The notes under the pieces: model-generated | What the model was told of the DNA's origin: nothing | The model's input: the letters and a program-made list of their open reading frames with translations, nothing else | Databases searched by the model: none | Translations under genes and position numbers: made by a program | From: Phoronis ovalis | Lineage: Eukaryota > Phoronida > Phoronidae | Length of the DNA: 30,903 nt | Direction of reading: 5' to 3' | Assembly: GCA_028565635.1 (NCBI GenBank) | Contig: JAOXYB010029955.1 | Location: forward strand, 1-30,903 | Shown: in pieces, positions 21,901 to 30,903 of the stretch | How positions within the stretch are numbered: the first letter of the stretch is position 1 | How the letters are laid out: every line of letters begins with the position of its first letter

Positions 21901-24008
21901 ATGGTTGATCTAAAGGAAGTTCTCCAAACAGTACAATCGAATTCATGCATGACACAATTGATGAAAGAGTGTGCAGTGTTTTATTCAGAGTTAACTTACA
22001 GGACACAACTTAAACTACCAGGAACACATACATAACAAATATGTAAACATAAACTTTCATAATAAATCCTGTATTAATACTGATTACTGTGAACTCACTG
22101 CTTCTATAAGGAGACAGCATACAGAATATTCGGAATTGGTTAGCTGTATAATCTTGTAAGAGTTTTCCTACTGATATGGTATTCCTGAGTGATTTTGACA
22201 TTTTCTCATCTTGATTTGGAAGATGTAGATGTCCTAAAATATATTACCAATTATTAAACCATAAAGCAAAAGTCAGTATCACCGGACAGGTGTTACAGCA
22301 AAATGAATGCAAAATAATGTCTGACGGAGAATCATGCTGTTTGTGGAAGCAAACTTTCTACAATACATAATTATCAAATCACCTCCCTTATGAGACTGGA
22401 AATAAGTGTGATGTTGAACAAATTAAACTGACTGTTGATTTTCATACTGCTATGCAAATATACTATTCAGTTAAGCACATATTTTGACAACTAGTGTTCA
22501 ATGTTTTAAATTTCATTTTAACATGTGGACAACATTACAAGTATGAATCAAAGAACACTTTTCAATATGCTGCAACAGTTATTGTGAAATTTTGTACTTG
22601 TACCACTGGCCACAGACAGTTACAGTTCTTGGTATCTTTTAACTACAAGAGAACATAATCTGTAAAAAGTGTAAATAAACTTTTTATTTACCTGCATGCA
22701 GCCAGTAATTGCACCACTGTTCACATTTAAAGTAAGCTTGGCTTTGAGCTATTTCATTCTCATGATGAGGAAATTGCAGATCTATTCCTCCACAGTGAAT
22801 ATCTAAGTTTTCTCCAAAAACTTGACTGAAATATAATTGATGTGCTGATATATTTCAGATGTATTCAGTCTAATAAAGTAATAAAACCAAATTTAAACGC
22901 ACTACAGTTCCCAATTTGCATTGTAGTATGCAATAGACGATATCTATACTACTAAACAAATGGAGTGGATTTTTCTCACCGAACTATGTCTAGGCACGCA
23001 CAACCATTGGTGTGTGACCGTGTCCAGTAGATTACTTACATTCTCATCTTCAGCAATATTTACTGTCAACGCGGTTTCTAGCATTTAAACTAGACACTAA
23101 TTCTTACCAGGCATGGGGAAACGGATATCGGATATTTTAGAAAAAAATATCCGGCATTATAAAAAACATTCGGATATTTCTGGCCTCAATCGGAGGTGAT
23201 CCGACATTTACCGGATATTTTCTTGCTCTAGAACTAGGAATACCATTGTCTTCCAGCAGGGGACACTCCTTGACACAGTAGCAAAGCGCTACCTGGTGGT
23301 CAGATAAACTGAAGCCATGCCTTGTTTCAGAAATCGGAGTGTATTTAAAACGAGATATTTGATGGAATACACTACCTTTTCATAGTTTCAAATATATTTG
23401 GACTTTTCCATGTATCTGGTATGTTCTTGAATACTTGTTTGTAAGTAAATCATACAATATCTTTAAACTTAACTACTATAATTAGACAACCCCCATGGAA
23501 CATGGAATATTGAGTGATAATTGAGATAATTGTACCAGCATTACAAGGCTGTTCTTGGGAATATTTTAGATGGAACTTCAATATCCGATATTTATCATAG
23601 TTTTTTGGTGACCTTAAGAAACATAGTGTAAACTGTCGGATATCCAGTATATTCTCTGGGGTTTCTCCATGCCTGATTCCGACCCTAGCGTTTAACCCAG
23701 GCACTAATTACGCGAGAATTCTGGGGTTCCATTTCTAGTATCCAATAACAAAAACTAAACTGTCAGAGTATTAAGAACAATCATTTGTGTATCACCTACC
23801 ACTTAGGATAGAATGTGCCTGGTCCAAGGAAAATCAGCAAACTTTCCTGAAAGGATTGTAATATAAGAGAAAAATTACCTTGCCATTGTAGAACACTCAA
23901 TGTGCCACCCTGGTCTGCCTTTGCCCCATGGTGAGTCCCAAAATGGTTCCCCTGGTTTCGCCGATTTCCATAATGCAAAGTCTCTTGGATTTTTCTTGTC
24001 TTTGTCAA
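18992..24008 (-). CDS. CARS2: Mitochondrial cysteinyl-tRNA synthetase CARS2, C-terminal nine exons, 5' part missing
   Basis: Nine minus-strand exons join with every phase consistent: 24008-23879, 22825-22692, 22233-22099, 21865-21727, 21301-21178, 20680-20582, 20272-20128, 19789-19704 and 19087-18992. They encode about 361 residues. Visible landmarks are [15 protein letters not shown] and [14 protein letters not shown], with the second zinc cysteine. [20 protein letters not shown] carries the zinc His and Glu, and EKMSKSLRN is the KMSKS loop for ATP. A helical anticodon-binding region then ends with [13 protein letters not shown]. The wording follows mitochondrial CARS2 rather than cytosolic CARS1 ([11 protein letters not shown], and no C-terminal charged extension). 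The enzyme charges mitochondrial tRNA-Cys and also makes persulfides. Human CARS2 has 564 residues; the first ~200, with the HIGH motif and first zinc Cys, are absent from the window. The remaining frame is undamaged. Confidence 0.93.
21411..21541. repeat. Intronic foldback hairpin in CARS2
   Basis: TCCAAAACTGAATGTTACCT at 21415-21434 is mirrored on the other strand by TCCAAAACTGAATTTTACTT from 21537 downward. The arms are about 30 bp with few mismatches, and weaker complementarity continues toward a central loop. It could be a tiny MITE or a structured RNA hairpin within intron 21302-21726. Confidence 0.6.
23108..23675. mobile_element. hAT-like MITE with GGATAT-rich interior, in a CARS2 intron
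   Basis: The left end reads CAGGCATGGGGAAAC and the right end, on the other strand, CAGGCATGGAGAAAC. The flanking eight bases are ATTCTTAC (23100-23107) and ATTCCGAC (23676-23683), a likely aged 8 bp target duplication. CAG-starting inverted repeats with 8 bp duplications are the pattern of hAT elements. The interior is full of GGATAT/ATATCC words in both orientations. Outside lies an additional ~25 bp direct repeat (23078-23102 and 23685-23709, about 21 of 25 identical). There is no transposase frame. Confidence 0.6.
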
Positions 24009-24187
24009 CTGTAAAACAAATGGAATCTATTTCCAAGATCTACCCACAAAAAAATCAATTGAATTTGCATCTGCTGTAGACAATATATAACGAATTTAGT
24101 TGAAATACTACAAATATAAAACTGAATTCATGAAGATGTCTTCTGATGTTTTAGATGCTTTAGCTTCTTGTGCAATCACAAGATTTG

Positions 24188-24695
24188 TAAGGGATCATCT
24201 CAAAAGGTATCACATGTACAATGACCACAAACGTATAGTGTTTCGTATAGGAATTACCCCCCACCCCCCTTGGTCAAACGTAGGGGAGTTAGTGAGATTT
24301 GGACGTCACACACGTGTAAAAACTGACAACCAATTTCAAGAGCGAAATCAGGGCAGTCAGACACTTTTTCAAAAGGCGGGTGCAAGAGAAAAATATCAGT
24401 TCAGTAATCGAAAAAGGTCGCTGAAATGTCTCCGTGCTACCCAGAAAAAAATTGACAAGCAAAAAAACATTCATTTCTACTCCTATTGTAAAAATACGCC
24501 CAGAATAAGTGCCGTAAACAAAAGAAAAATGGTTTCTGTTCCAAATGGAGGGGGTGTCGTATCGTATATATACTAGGCATGATTTTTTCATTTTTCGCAC
24601 TAAACCATAAACGTAGGGTGATTTTAACCCCCCCTTGCCCCTTTACGAAACACTATGTTTGCGGTCATTGCAATAACTTTTGAGATGATCCCTTA
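24188..24695. mobile_element. TA-flanked MITE-like element with ~90 bp imperfect inverted repeats
   Basis: The left end reads TA-AGGGATCATCTCAAAAG and, further in, CATAGTGTTTCGTA-like and C-rich blocks. The opposite strand of the right end reads the same: TA-AGGGATCATCTCAAAAG, AATGACCRCAAAC, TAGTGTTTCGTA, and a GGGG/CCCC block. TA lies at both borders. An open frame of 158 codons (24100-24576) crosses the element but has no transposase motif and is probably fortuitous. The element sits exactly between the broken ends of CARS2 and NEDD1. Confidence 0.7.
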
Positions 24696-24953
24696 GCCTC
24701 AAGCAGATTCAAGTAATATGTCATTCTGTTACAAACACTTGCCTGAACTTTCGCATAAGTCATTTAGATAGAATTAGGATTTGTTTATAAAACAAGTTTC
24801 TACTGCTGTTCTTTACAATTTAAGCAAGGCCGTATACATTATGCTTGCCACTGTAACCCCCTTTGTCTATAAATATTATGGGATTTGTATAAGTACAGGG
24901 GGCAAAAGTCGCACTAAATTCTGTTTCTTAAGTACATGTTTCACTTTTTACAG

Positions 24954-25693
24954 ATCCCACTGTCACTGCTAACATGATGGGTGCAGGAGAAGGTGCCAGC
25001 TCAGCTGCAGCTAAGACGCCTGATGAAGCGACAGCAGTTCAACCTTTTCAATTACAATTCATTAAAAATATCATAGAAGACGTTTTAGAAGATTTCAGAG
25101 ATCAAGTGCGGCGAGATATACTTAACTTACATATGGAGACAATTAAACAATTTCAAATTCAACAGGTATTCAAATTTAATATTGCTTAATGTGTATAAGC
25201 CGCGGGTCATGTAATGAGGTCTGTTCCAGTTATATGGTAGAGGAGCCTTGATCATTCGCCTCCCCTTACCTTACTAGTAATTCCAACTATTTTCACCATT
25301 TCATAAAAAAAAATGCCATTAACACAAACAGTTTTATTTACCCCTCTGTAATTGAATTTTATTATACTTAGTATAATTATTTTCAGGTCCTCATCCTTTG
25401 ATGTTTCTTTCTAGGATTGACCTTAGTGGATATCCAGGCAGTTTTTTGTATTAAGTGATACCTTGACACTTCATGATCATGTGATTTCTTATCTTTGTTA
25501 CCACTGTTTCTGTCTGTTCAAGCATAGAATGAAAGCCACAATTTCTCAAAGTTTTATGTGTCTGATGTTTGTTTTCTTTTAATTTTAGGAGGAAATGAAA
25601 AGAATAATGCAACAGTATTCAGTAAATGAAGACCTAGTGACAGAAATAGAAAGATTAAGGTTAGAAAACGAACAGCTTAAACGAAATTATTGA
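24954..25693 (+). CDS. NEDD1: NEDD1 C-terminal (gamma-tubulin-binding) end, two exons, 5' part missing
   Basis: Exon 24954-25165 follows a good acceptor (TTTTTACAG) and ends CAG|GTATTC. Exon 25589-25693 follows TTTTAG and ends at TGA. Together they give 104 in-frame residues: FQLQFIKNIIEDVLEDFRDQ, VRRDILNLHMETIKQFQIQQ, EEMKRIMQQYSVNEDLVTEI, then ERLRLENEQLKRNY at the C-terminus. This closely follows the C-terminal coiled coil of NEDD1, which binds gamma-tubulin and recruits the gamma-tubulin ring complex to centrosomes and spindles. Whole NEDD1 has about 650 residues with an N-terminal WD40 propeller; no WD40 exon is seen upstream in this window. The open phase and clean acceptor mean it was once, or still is, spliced from upstream exons. 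The ATG at 24974 could start a short stand-alone form, but this is less likely. Confidence 0.88.
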
Positions 25694-26830
25694 TGTCAAA
25701 TGCTTCATGTATGTGATGTACCAAAATATGCTTTTGCTGGCAAAAGATTGTGTCAAAAAATTAGAGAGAAGGCGTGATTATTCAATATAATTTCTTGTTA
25801 CACCACCGAACATGTTATTATTCAGTTGTGATTGTGGACAAGCGTGGACAAAATCTTAAGTGTTTCACCATTACATGTAGATCTAAAGTTGTTTATTCCC
25901 CCTGTATATTATGGTTTGTGTGTAGCAATATTTAATTTCCAGCACAAAACAGATGTCCAAAATGAAGAATGCACAGTATTGTAGGCATGCTAGGTTCAAT
26001 GCTGTCCGAGTGCTTAATATTTTATTCAAAGTTATTTAGTCTGCACGTCTGATGTGTATGCTTCACATTTGCAAAGGATACAATCATGTAAACACATGTA
26101 AATTGGATTTGTTTACCAGAAAATCTCGTCAATACCTGTGTTCTGCTGTACAAAGTAATGGTTAAGTAAATGTGTTTTTCTTACCTTGTAATAGTTTGTA
26201 TACTTTTCAGTGTTCAGAAGCATTTATGGTGATTAGGTTCTTTCAATTCATTGCATTTTTAACCATTTCTAACATCATTCATCCGATCCATACATATACT
26301 ACTATATGTTATAATGAATCTATGCACGACACATTAATGTCTACCTCGCATGTTAGCCCTCACTGGGAATTTCATTTGGAATTTCAACTAAGATGAAGCA
26401 TTTGAACATAGTAAATGAAGAGTTTCTGGATCGTATAGATGTTTCTTTGGGTCATATAGAGTTTCCTAGTCTTGCATGATATTGTGTTTCTTACCGCAAG
26501 TATACAATAGTTTGAGTTTTTAATATATGTTCTGTAGAAGGTGCAATTCAAGCACATTTTAAAGTACTGTGCTGCTTAAATATTTCCATTTCACTGTTCA
26601 TGTATTTGAAAATATGAATTGACAATTCGGCAACGTTTATATTTTTAAAACATGTTATTAATATTTAAAATTGTACAAACAGCATTCCTAGAAATTGTTG
26701 AGGCAAGCAATAACATTTATTCAAATCACTAGGAATAGTTCATTATTGAAATGAAGTGCATTGTTATAGATGTGATAGTTTTGTGTTATCAAGGTTCTAA
26801 TAATGGGAAATACAAATAGTTAAAGAATAC
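25694..26830. other. Downstream DNA of the NEDD1 end
   Basis: AT-rich sequence, presumably the NEDD1 3' UTR and beyond. A 74-codon open frame (26172-26396) has no recognisable feature. The first downstream AATAAA I see is at 26898-26903. Confidence 0.4.
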
Positions 26831-27128
26831 TGGAGAGGTAATATTCTTAGAGACGAGCTACGAATAACAACGGTAGTGTGCGCATCTGACGCAAAGTAAT
26901 AAAAAATCACGTGATTTTTTTATGAAATTGTCTATATAAATACAGACTACTTACTGTTGCAGTTGTTTTACTTCTGGTTTAACGGTTGTGGCGGAGGTAC
27001 ACTCATTACTCATATTTTGTCGCTCATATTTAAAAAGCTTTTAAAAGCTCTGTTGAATGGCTTGTTGAATTGTACATATACATGCATTTATATAAGTAAT
27101 AGAATTTATAAGTAATAAATATTTATTA
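26831..27128 (+). mobile_element. Promoter-like block, possible solo LTR
   Basis: The block holds a perfect 20 bp palindrome centred on the E-box CACGTG (26901-26920), then TATATAAAT (26933-26941), then AATAAA (27114-27119). That is the order of an LTR (enhancer, TATA, poly(A) signal). AATAC occurs just before (26826-26830) and just after (27129-27133), as a 5 bp target duplication would. The left end begins TG, but the right end is not CA, which weakens the case. No internal retroelement genes are adjacent. Confidence 0.3.
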
Positions 27129-27237
27129 AATACATGGAATCATTTAAAGCTTTTATTTACATTCAAAAAATCATTATATACAACATGATACAATAAGTGT
27201 GGAAGATGTTTCAAGTTGTCAGTTATAAAATCAAGTT

Positions 27238-27290
27238 AGTATGCTTTTGTATGCGCTCCCAGGTTATGCTTTTGTATGCGCTCCCAGGCT
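27238..27290. repeat. Two tandem copies of a 26 bp unit
   Basis: TATGCTTTTGTATGCGCTCC followed by CAGG occurs twice in direct succession, nearly identical. This is a young tandem duplication. Confidence 0.85.
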
Positions 27291-27546
27291 ATTTTTTGAA
27301 AAGCACATGGTTTCATGTTTGGCACAATGCATCCCTGGGGTAGATTCCATTTGGGCCTAAATTTGCACATGTCCTAAGATAAAAAACAGATAGGCCATTT
27401 TAAATTCATGTAATTCATTCAAAGGATAGATACTCTGTCTATTGATTGAGGTTTTTAAAATTATTTCCAACATAAACAATGGCAGTAAATCTTACATAAA
27501 GGACATACCACAGTCTGTAGTAAATATTAAAAAATAAACAATTCAA

Positions 27547-29900
27547 TTAACATGATCCATTAGAATTGCTAGTTGGTCTAACTTCATAGAAACTATACGT
27601 GTTATAAGTTGGATTCTGAAATACTGCCTCTTTCTCTTTGTAACTTTCACTTTCAGTATTATAAACTGTGTAGAGTATTTTCTCTTCTTCGTAACTTTTG
27701 TTTTTACGCGTAAGTCTGTTGAAGACGTAAATTGTCAAGAAACAGGATACCAGAAATAGAATAGCCAGCACTGTGACGACAACTATGAAGATGGAAATGT
27801 CACATTCTGTACCATAACAGTCATTGTCCATTGTTGTAGAAGAATCGAGATTGCCCGCAAGATTGTTAGTACCTAAAAACAAGTTTCAACGTGAATGTCA
27901 TTTGAAGAGACAGTAAAAACTAAGACAAGTACTTGTGATTGGCTATTATGGTGCTGTCCTAGCTATTGTGGAGCATTTTTTCTTTAATTCCTTCGGTCCT
28001 ATTCTTTCAATTATTTATAGCATCGAGTAAATATGGTTATATCAAATGTTGCATATATTGTGCTTCTCTCTTTTTGCACAACACTGCAAGTAAGTTTCTC
28101 ACCTTGACCAGGGGGTTGTACTGTAATTGTGGCACCCACAGAATCTTCTGCATTATTGATTGTCCAGGCTCGACGACGCCGTCTGCTACCCTGGCAGTTG
28201 TTCTAACAAAATAAAATTGTTTTTAAAGAAATATTAACATTTCTATACCCTGCTTGGAATTACCTTTACTTCAAAACGACCTATATCTGGATTATTTTTA
28301 AGTTTCTATCTATTTTTCCCGCTCTGAAACTACAGGGGAGGATGCTACCATTACATGTATCGCCTCATGGACCCTCTTTTTCCAGTTTTAGTACGAGTAT
28401 TTTTTATTTTTATTTTACACTTTTTACCATGACGTGTTTCTTTTGCAAGTAAATTTGAATCTTTGGGTTTATATTTTCAGCAAATTATTATTTACTGTAA
28501 AGTGCCCCATTTTGGGTGTAAATTTCAAGGATTTTGTTATCTGTTTTTTGCCATAAGGTGTACATATACATTTGAGTGTATTTTTCTTGGGATGTTTTTA
28601 CCGTGTGATGTGTTTTTTGTAAGTAGTTAAATTTTTACCTTGGAGCATGTTTTCGGAATGCAGTTTTTATCGAGCCTTTTTATCTTGGCCTCACACCCCA
28701 CCAAGTTTTTTTGACAATTACCCCCGGGATTTTATGTCGAAATATACTTTAATGATTATGTTCATCAACTGCTTTGTATTATTTTGCTTAAAACAAGACA
28801 TATAAAGCTTATTGTCTCCTCTTGGATGTAAATCGGGATGTAAATATTCCCCGAAAATATTCATATTCGATCTAAATGTCGTAAGGCTAAAGATGGACAT
28901 TGTAAATTTTCAATTGAATTTTATTCTTAGATACATGCCCAATTTAAGCTTTATATCAAAACTTACTTGAGCACACTCGGTGTCATTTTCACGAGGACAG
29001 AAATCGTAGGTGCATCTAATGTATAAGGTCTTAACATCTCCCATAAATCGAAAGCATCCGAAGTTCCTAGTGTTAGACGTGAAATTACCACCTGTTGCTA
29101 GAGCCGGGCCGTAACCGAAACCAGTTCCAGACTCGAGACCTGTGTTGTAGCCAACTACATTAGCCGCACACCTAAAACAACCAGGAACAAAAACAAACTT
29201 TTAGAAAATCTATAGTCTAATTCTCGCTCCCACATACCGATCATTTTATAAGTTAGAGGAATGGGAAATTAAATTGTTTTTTGTTTTGCAGAAGTAGATT
29301 TTTTTGTCATTAACCTGAGCTGAGCGAAACTAGTAAGGAAATAATTAATTAAATAAGTAATTAAGGAAATAATTTTAAATTAAACTTTTAAAAAGTTTTA
29401 ACCTTACGTGTTTTCAATAAGTGTAAGGATCCTTGCATCATTACCAGCAGTATATATAGCTTCATTTGGTGCCGCGCTACATTCCAAACCTCTTATCCCT
29501 TTAGCAACTATAAGGTACAAAAAAAAAACATTCGTGTACACGGAAACATTACTTTTATTGCTAGAACAGCTGAGTAGGTTAAATCGACTATGGTTTAGTA
29601 ATACTGTACTTTGTACCAAAATGAATCCACTGTACAATTATCCCGCCGATGATAAAAACTATATGAAAATGTATCAAATTAATTACTGAATATTTTTTTG
29701 TAAAATCGATATTTTTTCTTTTATTCTTACGTATAGTCTGCCCAAGTTGTAAACGAAGTTGTATGGCCGAACCAAGTTCGCAGGTGTCAATGGAAGTATC
29801 ACCATAAAGGTGATCGCCGTTTTCGGCAATACCGCCAGATACAATTTGCAAGACCACGTTTTCTGGGTTTGTTTCAACAGCATTCCCTACTGCAGGAGTC
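27547..29900 (-). CDS. Zona pellucida-domain transmembrane protein, C-terminal part
   Basis: Minus-strand exons 29900-29731, 29507-29408, 29171-28967, 28202-28103 and 27872-27547 join in frame with AG/GT borders. They encode the ZP-C half of a ZP domain: CELGSAIQLRLQLGQTI, then LECSAAPNEAIYTAGND, ENTCAANVVGY, FGCFRFMGDVKTLYIRC, and the cysteines DFCPREND-TEC and NNCQ. A polybasic furin-type site RRRRRAW follows directly, as in ZP proteins that are cleaved before polymerising. Next come a short spacer, a membrane segment (ISIFIVVVTVLAILFLVSC) and a tyrosine-rich cytoplasmic tail with an NPTY motif. ZP proteins polymerise into extracellular filaments (egg coats, cuticles, apical matrices). The ZP-N half and signal peptide lie right of the window; the first visible exon starts in phase 2. 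The exact family member is unknown. Confidence 0.88.
28203..28966. other. Long intron of the ZP-protein gene
   Basis: T/G-rich intronic sequence with no coding or clear repeat feature. A CCTCACACCCC word near 28690 also occurs near 3950 in the ZMAT2 intron element, hinting at a remnant of a related element. Confidence 0.4.
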
Positions 29901-30149
29901 CTAGAGAATAACAGTTACAATATCATGTTTAAATTACCAATTCAAGAAATTCACGTGGATCACTGACTGAGGTGAAACTTTTACATATTGAAATAAAAAA
30001 ACATAAAAACTGGAATTTGACGTGAATATTAATGTAAAATTAATTTAAATTAAATTAAAAGATGTGCTGTACACATTTTCCCAAAGTAATTGATGACAAG
30101 GACCAAATCTAATCAAGTTTTCAAAGATTGAAGATCTGTGCAAAATATT

Positions 30150-30245
30150 ACAACAGAAATTGAGAGGTTGAGAGCATAGAAGGCATGGGTTCGATGCCCA
30201 GGCTGGCATAAAGTATCGGGCAAAGTATGCAGCCAGGGTATATAT
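30150..30245 (+). repeat. Possible tRNA-derived SINE relic
   Basis: GGGTTCGATGCCCAG (about 30187-30201) matches the RNA polymerase III B-box GGTTCGANNCC within a TGAGAGCATAGAAGGCAT context like a decayed tRNA arm. No intact A-box or cloverleaf can be drawn, so it is not a tRNA gene. Confidence 0.35.
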
Positions 30246-30355
30246 AATTAGGTTTTCGGGAGTATTTTTTTATCCGGCCATGGTGCATTATGTATCATCG
30301 GTTTTCCTTCTTGAAATGTGATTCTTAGTGAGTGGGGTGGTTGAATTATAATTTA

Positions 30356-30875
30356 TAAGGGACTGGTCAGAATTTATTCTTAGAGGAGGGTAAATATGAG
30401 GATCAATATCCAAAGGGGATGTCATTTTTTTGGAGTGTCTAAGAGGGGGCATATTTTTACCTTAATGTCCAGACCAAAAAAATGGTTACCTTCATGGCTG
30501 TTTCTGATTTCCATCCCCATTTAGTTGGTAATTCTTAAAGTCGACATAGAAAAAAGAATATTATCGATCAGAATGTTTATTGTTTCTAACTATAACTAGG
30601 CTTATAGCTAAACGTTTTCTTTGTAAAAGTATTAAATTCACAAGGGTTTTTATTTAGGCCTAAATGATTAAACTATGCGTTGTACATAAATAATCATATG
30701 AAATATACGTAACTTTCCGTGGTAAGTTAAGATATTGGGTGGAGGGGGTCATTTTTATTTTTGGTCTTCATGGCATTTTAATCTTCGGCTTTCTTGAGCA
30801 GGGCTATTTTCCCCTCTGATTTTAAAGTCACTTGTATTTCCCGGCTTTCCTGAAATAAATTCTGACCAGTCCCTA
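30356..30875. mobile_element. TA-flanked MITE-like element, ~520 bp
   Basis: The left end reads TA-AGGGACTGGTCAGAATT followed by TATT. The opposite strand of the right end reads TA-GGGACTGGTCAGAATT followed by TATT. The inverted repeat is about 21 bp and nearly exact, with TA at each border. The interior has G-rich words (GAGGAGGG, AAGAGGGGG) near the left and their complements near the right, and no coding frame. It is distinct in sequence from the other TA-flanked elements in the window. Confidence 0.7.
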
Positions 30876-30903
30876 TGGCACGAATGCTTCCAGTTTATAT
30901 ATA

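Noticed and set aside
24100-24576. A 158-codon plus-strand open frame
   Set aside because: It starts outside and runs through the inverted-repeat element at 24188-24695, with no transposase motif and no splice context.
30180-30215. A tRNA gene
   Set aside because: Only a B-box-like element is present; no acceptor stem, anticodon arm or A-box can be paired.

Overview
This is a stretch of an AT-rich animal nuclear genome with spliced genes, long introns and many degraded mobile elements. The gene set (a spliceosomal zinc-finger protein, a cilia protein, a mitochondrial tRNA synthetase, a centrosome protein and a zona pellucida-type membrane protein) and the style of the repeats point to an invertebrate bilaterian, most likely a lophotrochozoan such as a mollusc. 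That taxonomic call is inference. No rRNA, tRNA, CRISPR or bacterial-type feature was seen.

Layout, left to right. (1) 1-2480: the probable last exon of an unrecognised upstream gene, then a decayed LINE on the minus strand into which a palindromic tandem-repeat element appears to have inserted. (2) 2483-4861, plus: ZMAT2, complete except for its short first coding exon. (3) 4862-7826: no gene; a local duplication and a block of degenerate ~200-290 bp repeats. (4) 11542-7827, minus: an 821-residue four-exon protein that I cannot name, starting with an HMG-box-like segment. (5) 12908-15204, plus: CFAP97, a two-exon ciliary gene, with a CRE palindrome and an RFX X-box match just upstream of its ATG. 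(6) 15205-18991: no gene; a ~950 bp inverted-repeat element. (7) 24008-18992, minus: nine in-frame exons for the C-terminal two thirds of CARS2. (8) 24954-25693, plus: two in-frame exons for the C-terminal gamma-tubulin-binding end of NEDD1. (9) 29900-27547, minus: the C-terminal half of a zona pellucida-domain membrane protein that continues off the right edge. (10) 29901-30903: a SINE-like relic and another inverted-repeat element.

The genes do not form one pathway, and neighbouring functions look unrelated. The most striking structural point is that CARS2 and NEDD1 lie head to head and each lacks its 5' half, with both breaks inside the same 945 bp (24009-24953). That interval also holds a TA-flanked inverted-repeat element. 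This suggests a rearrangement or an assembly join rather than two ordinary genes. A second theme is at least six separate inverted-repeat or MITE-like elements, four of them TA-flanked, mostly in introns and intergenic DNA. I found no clear new multi-gene system. The most novel protein is the HMG-like one in (4).
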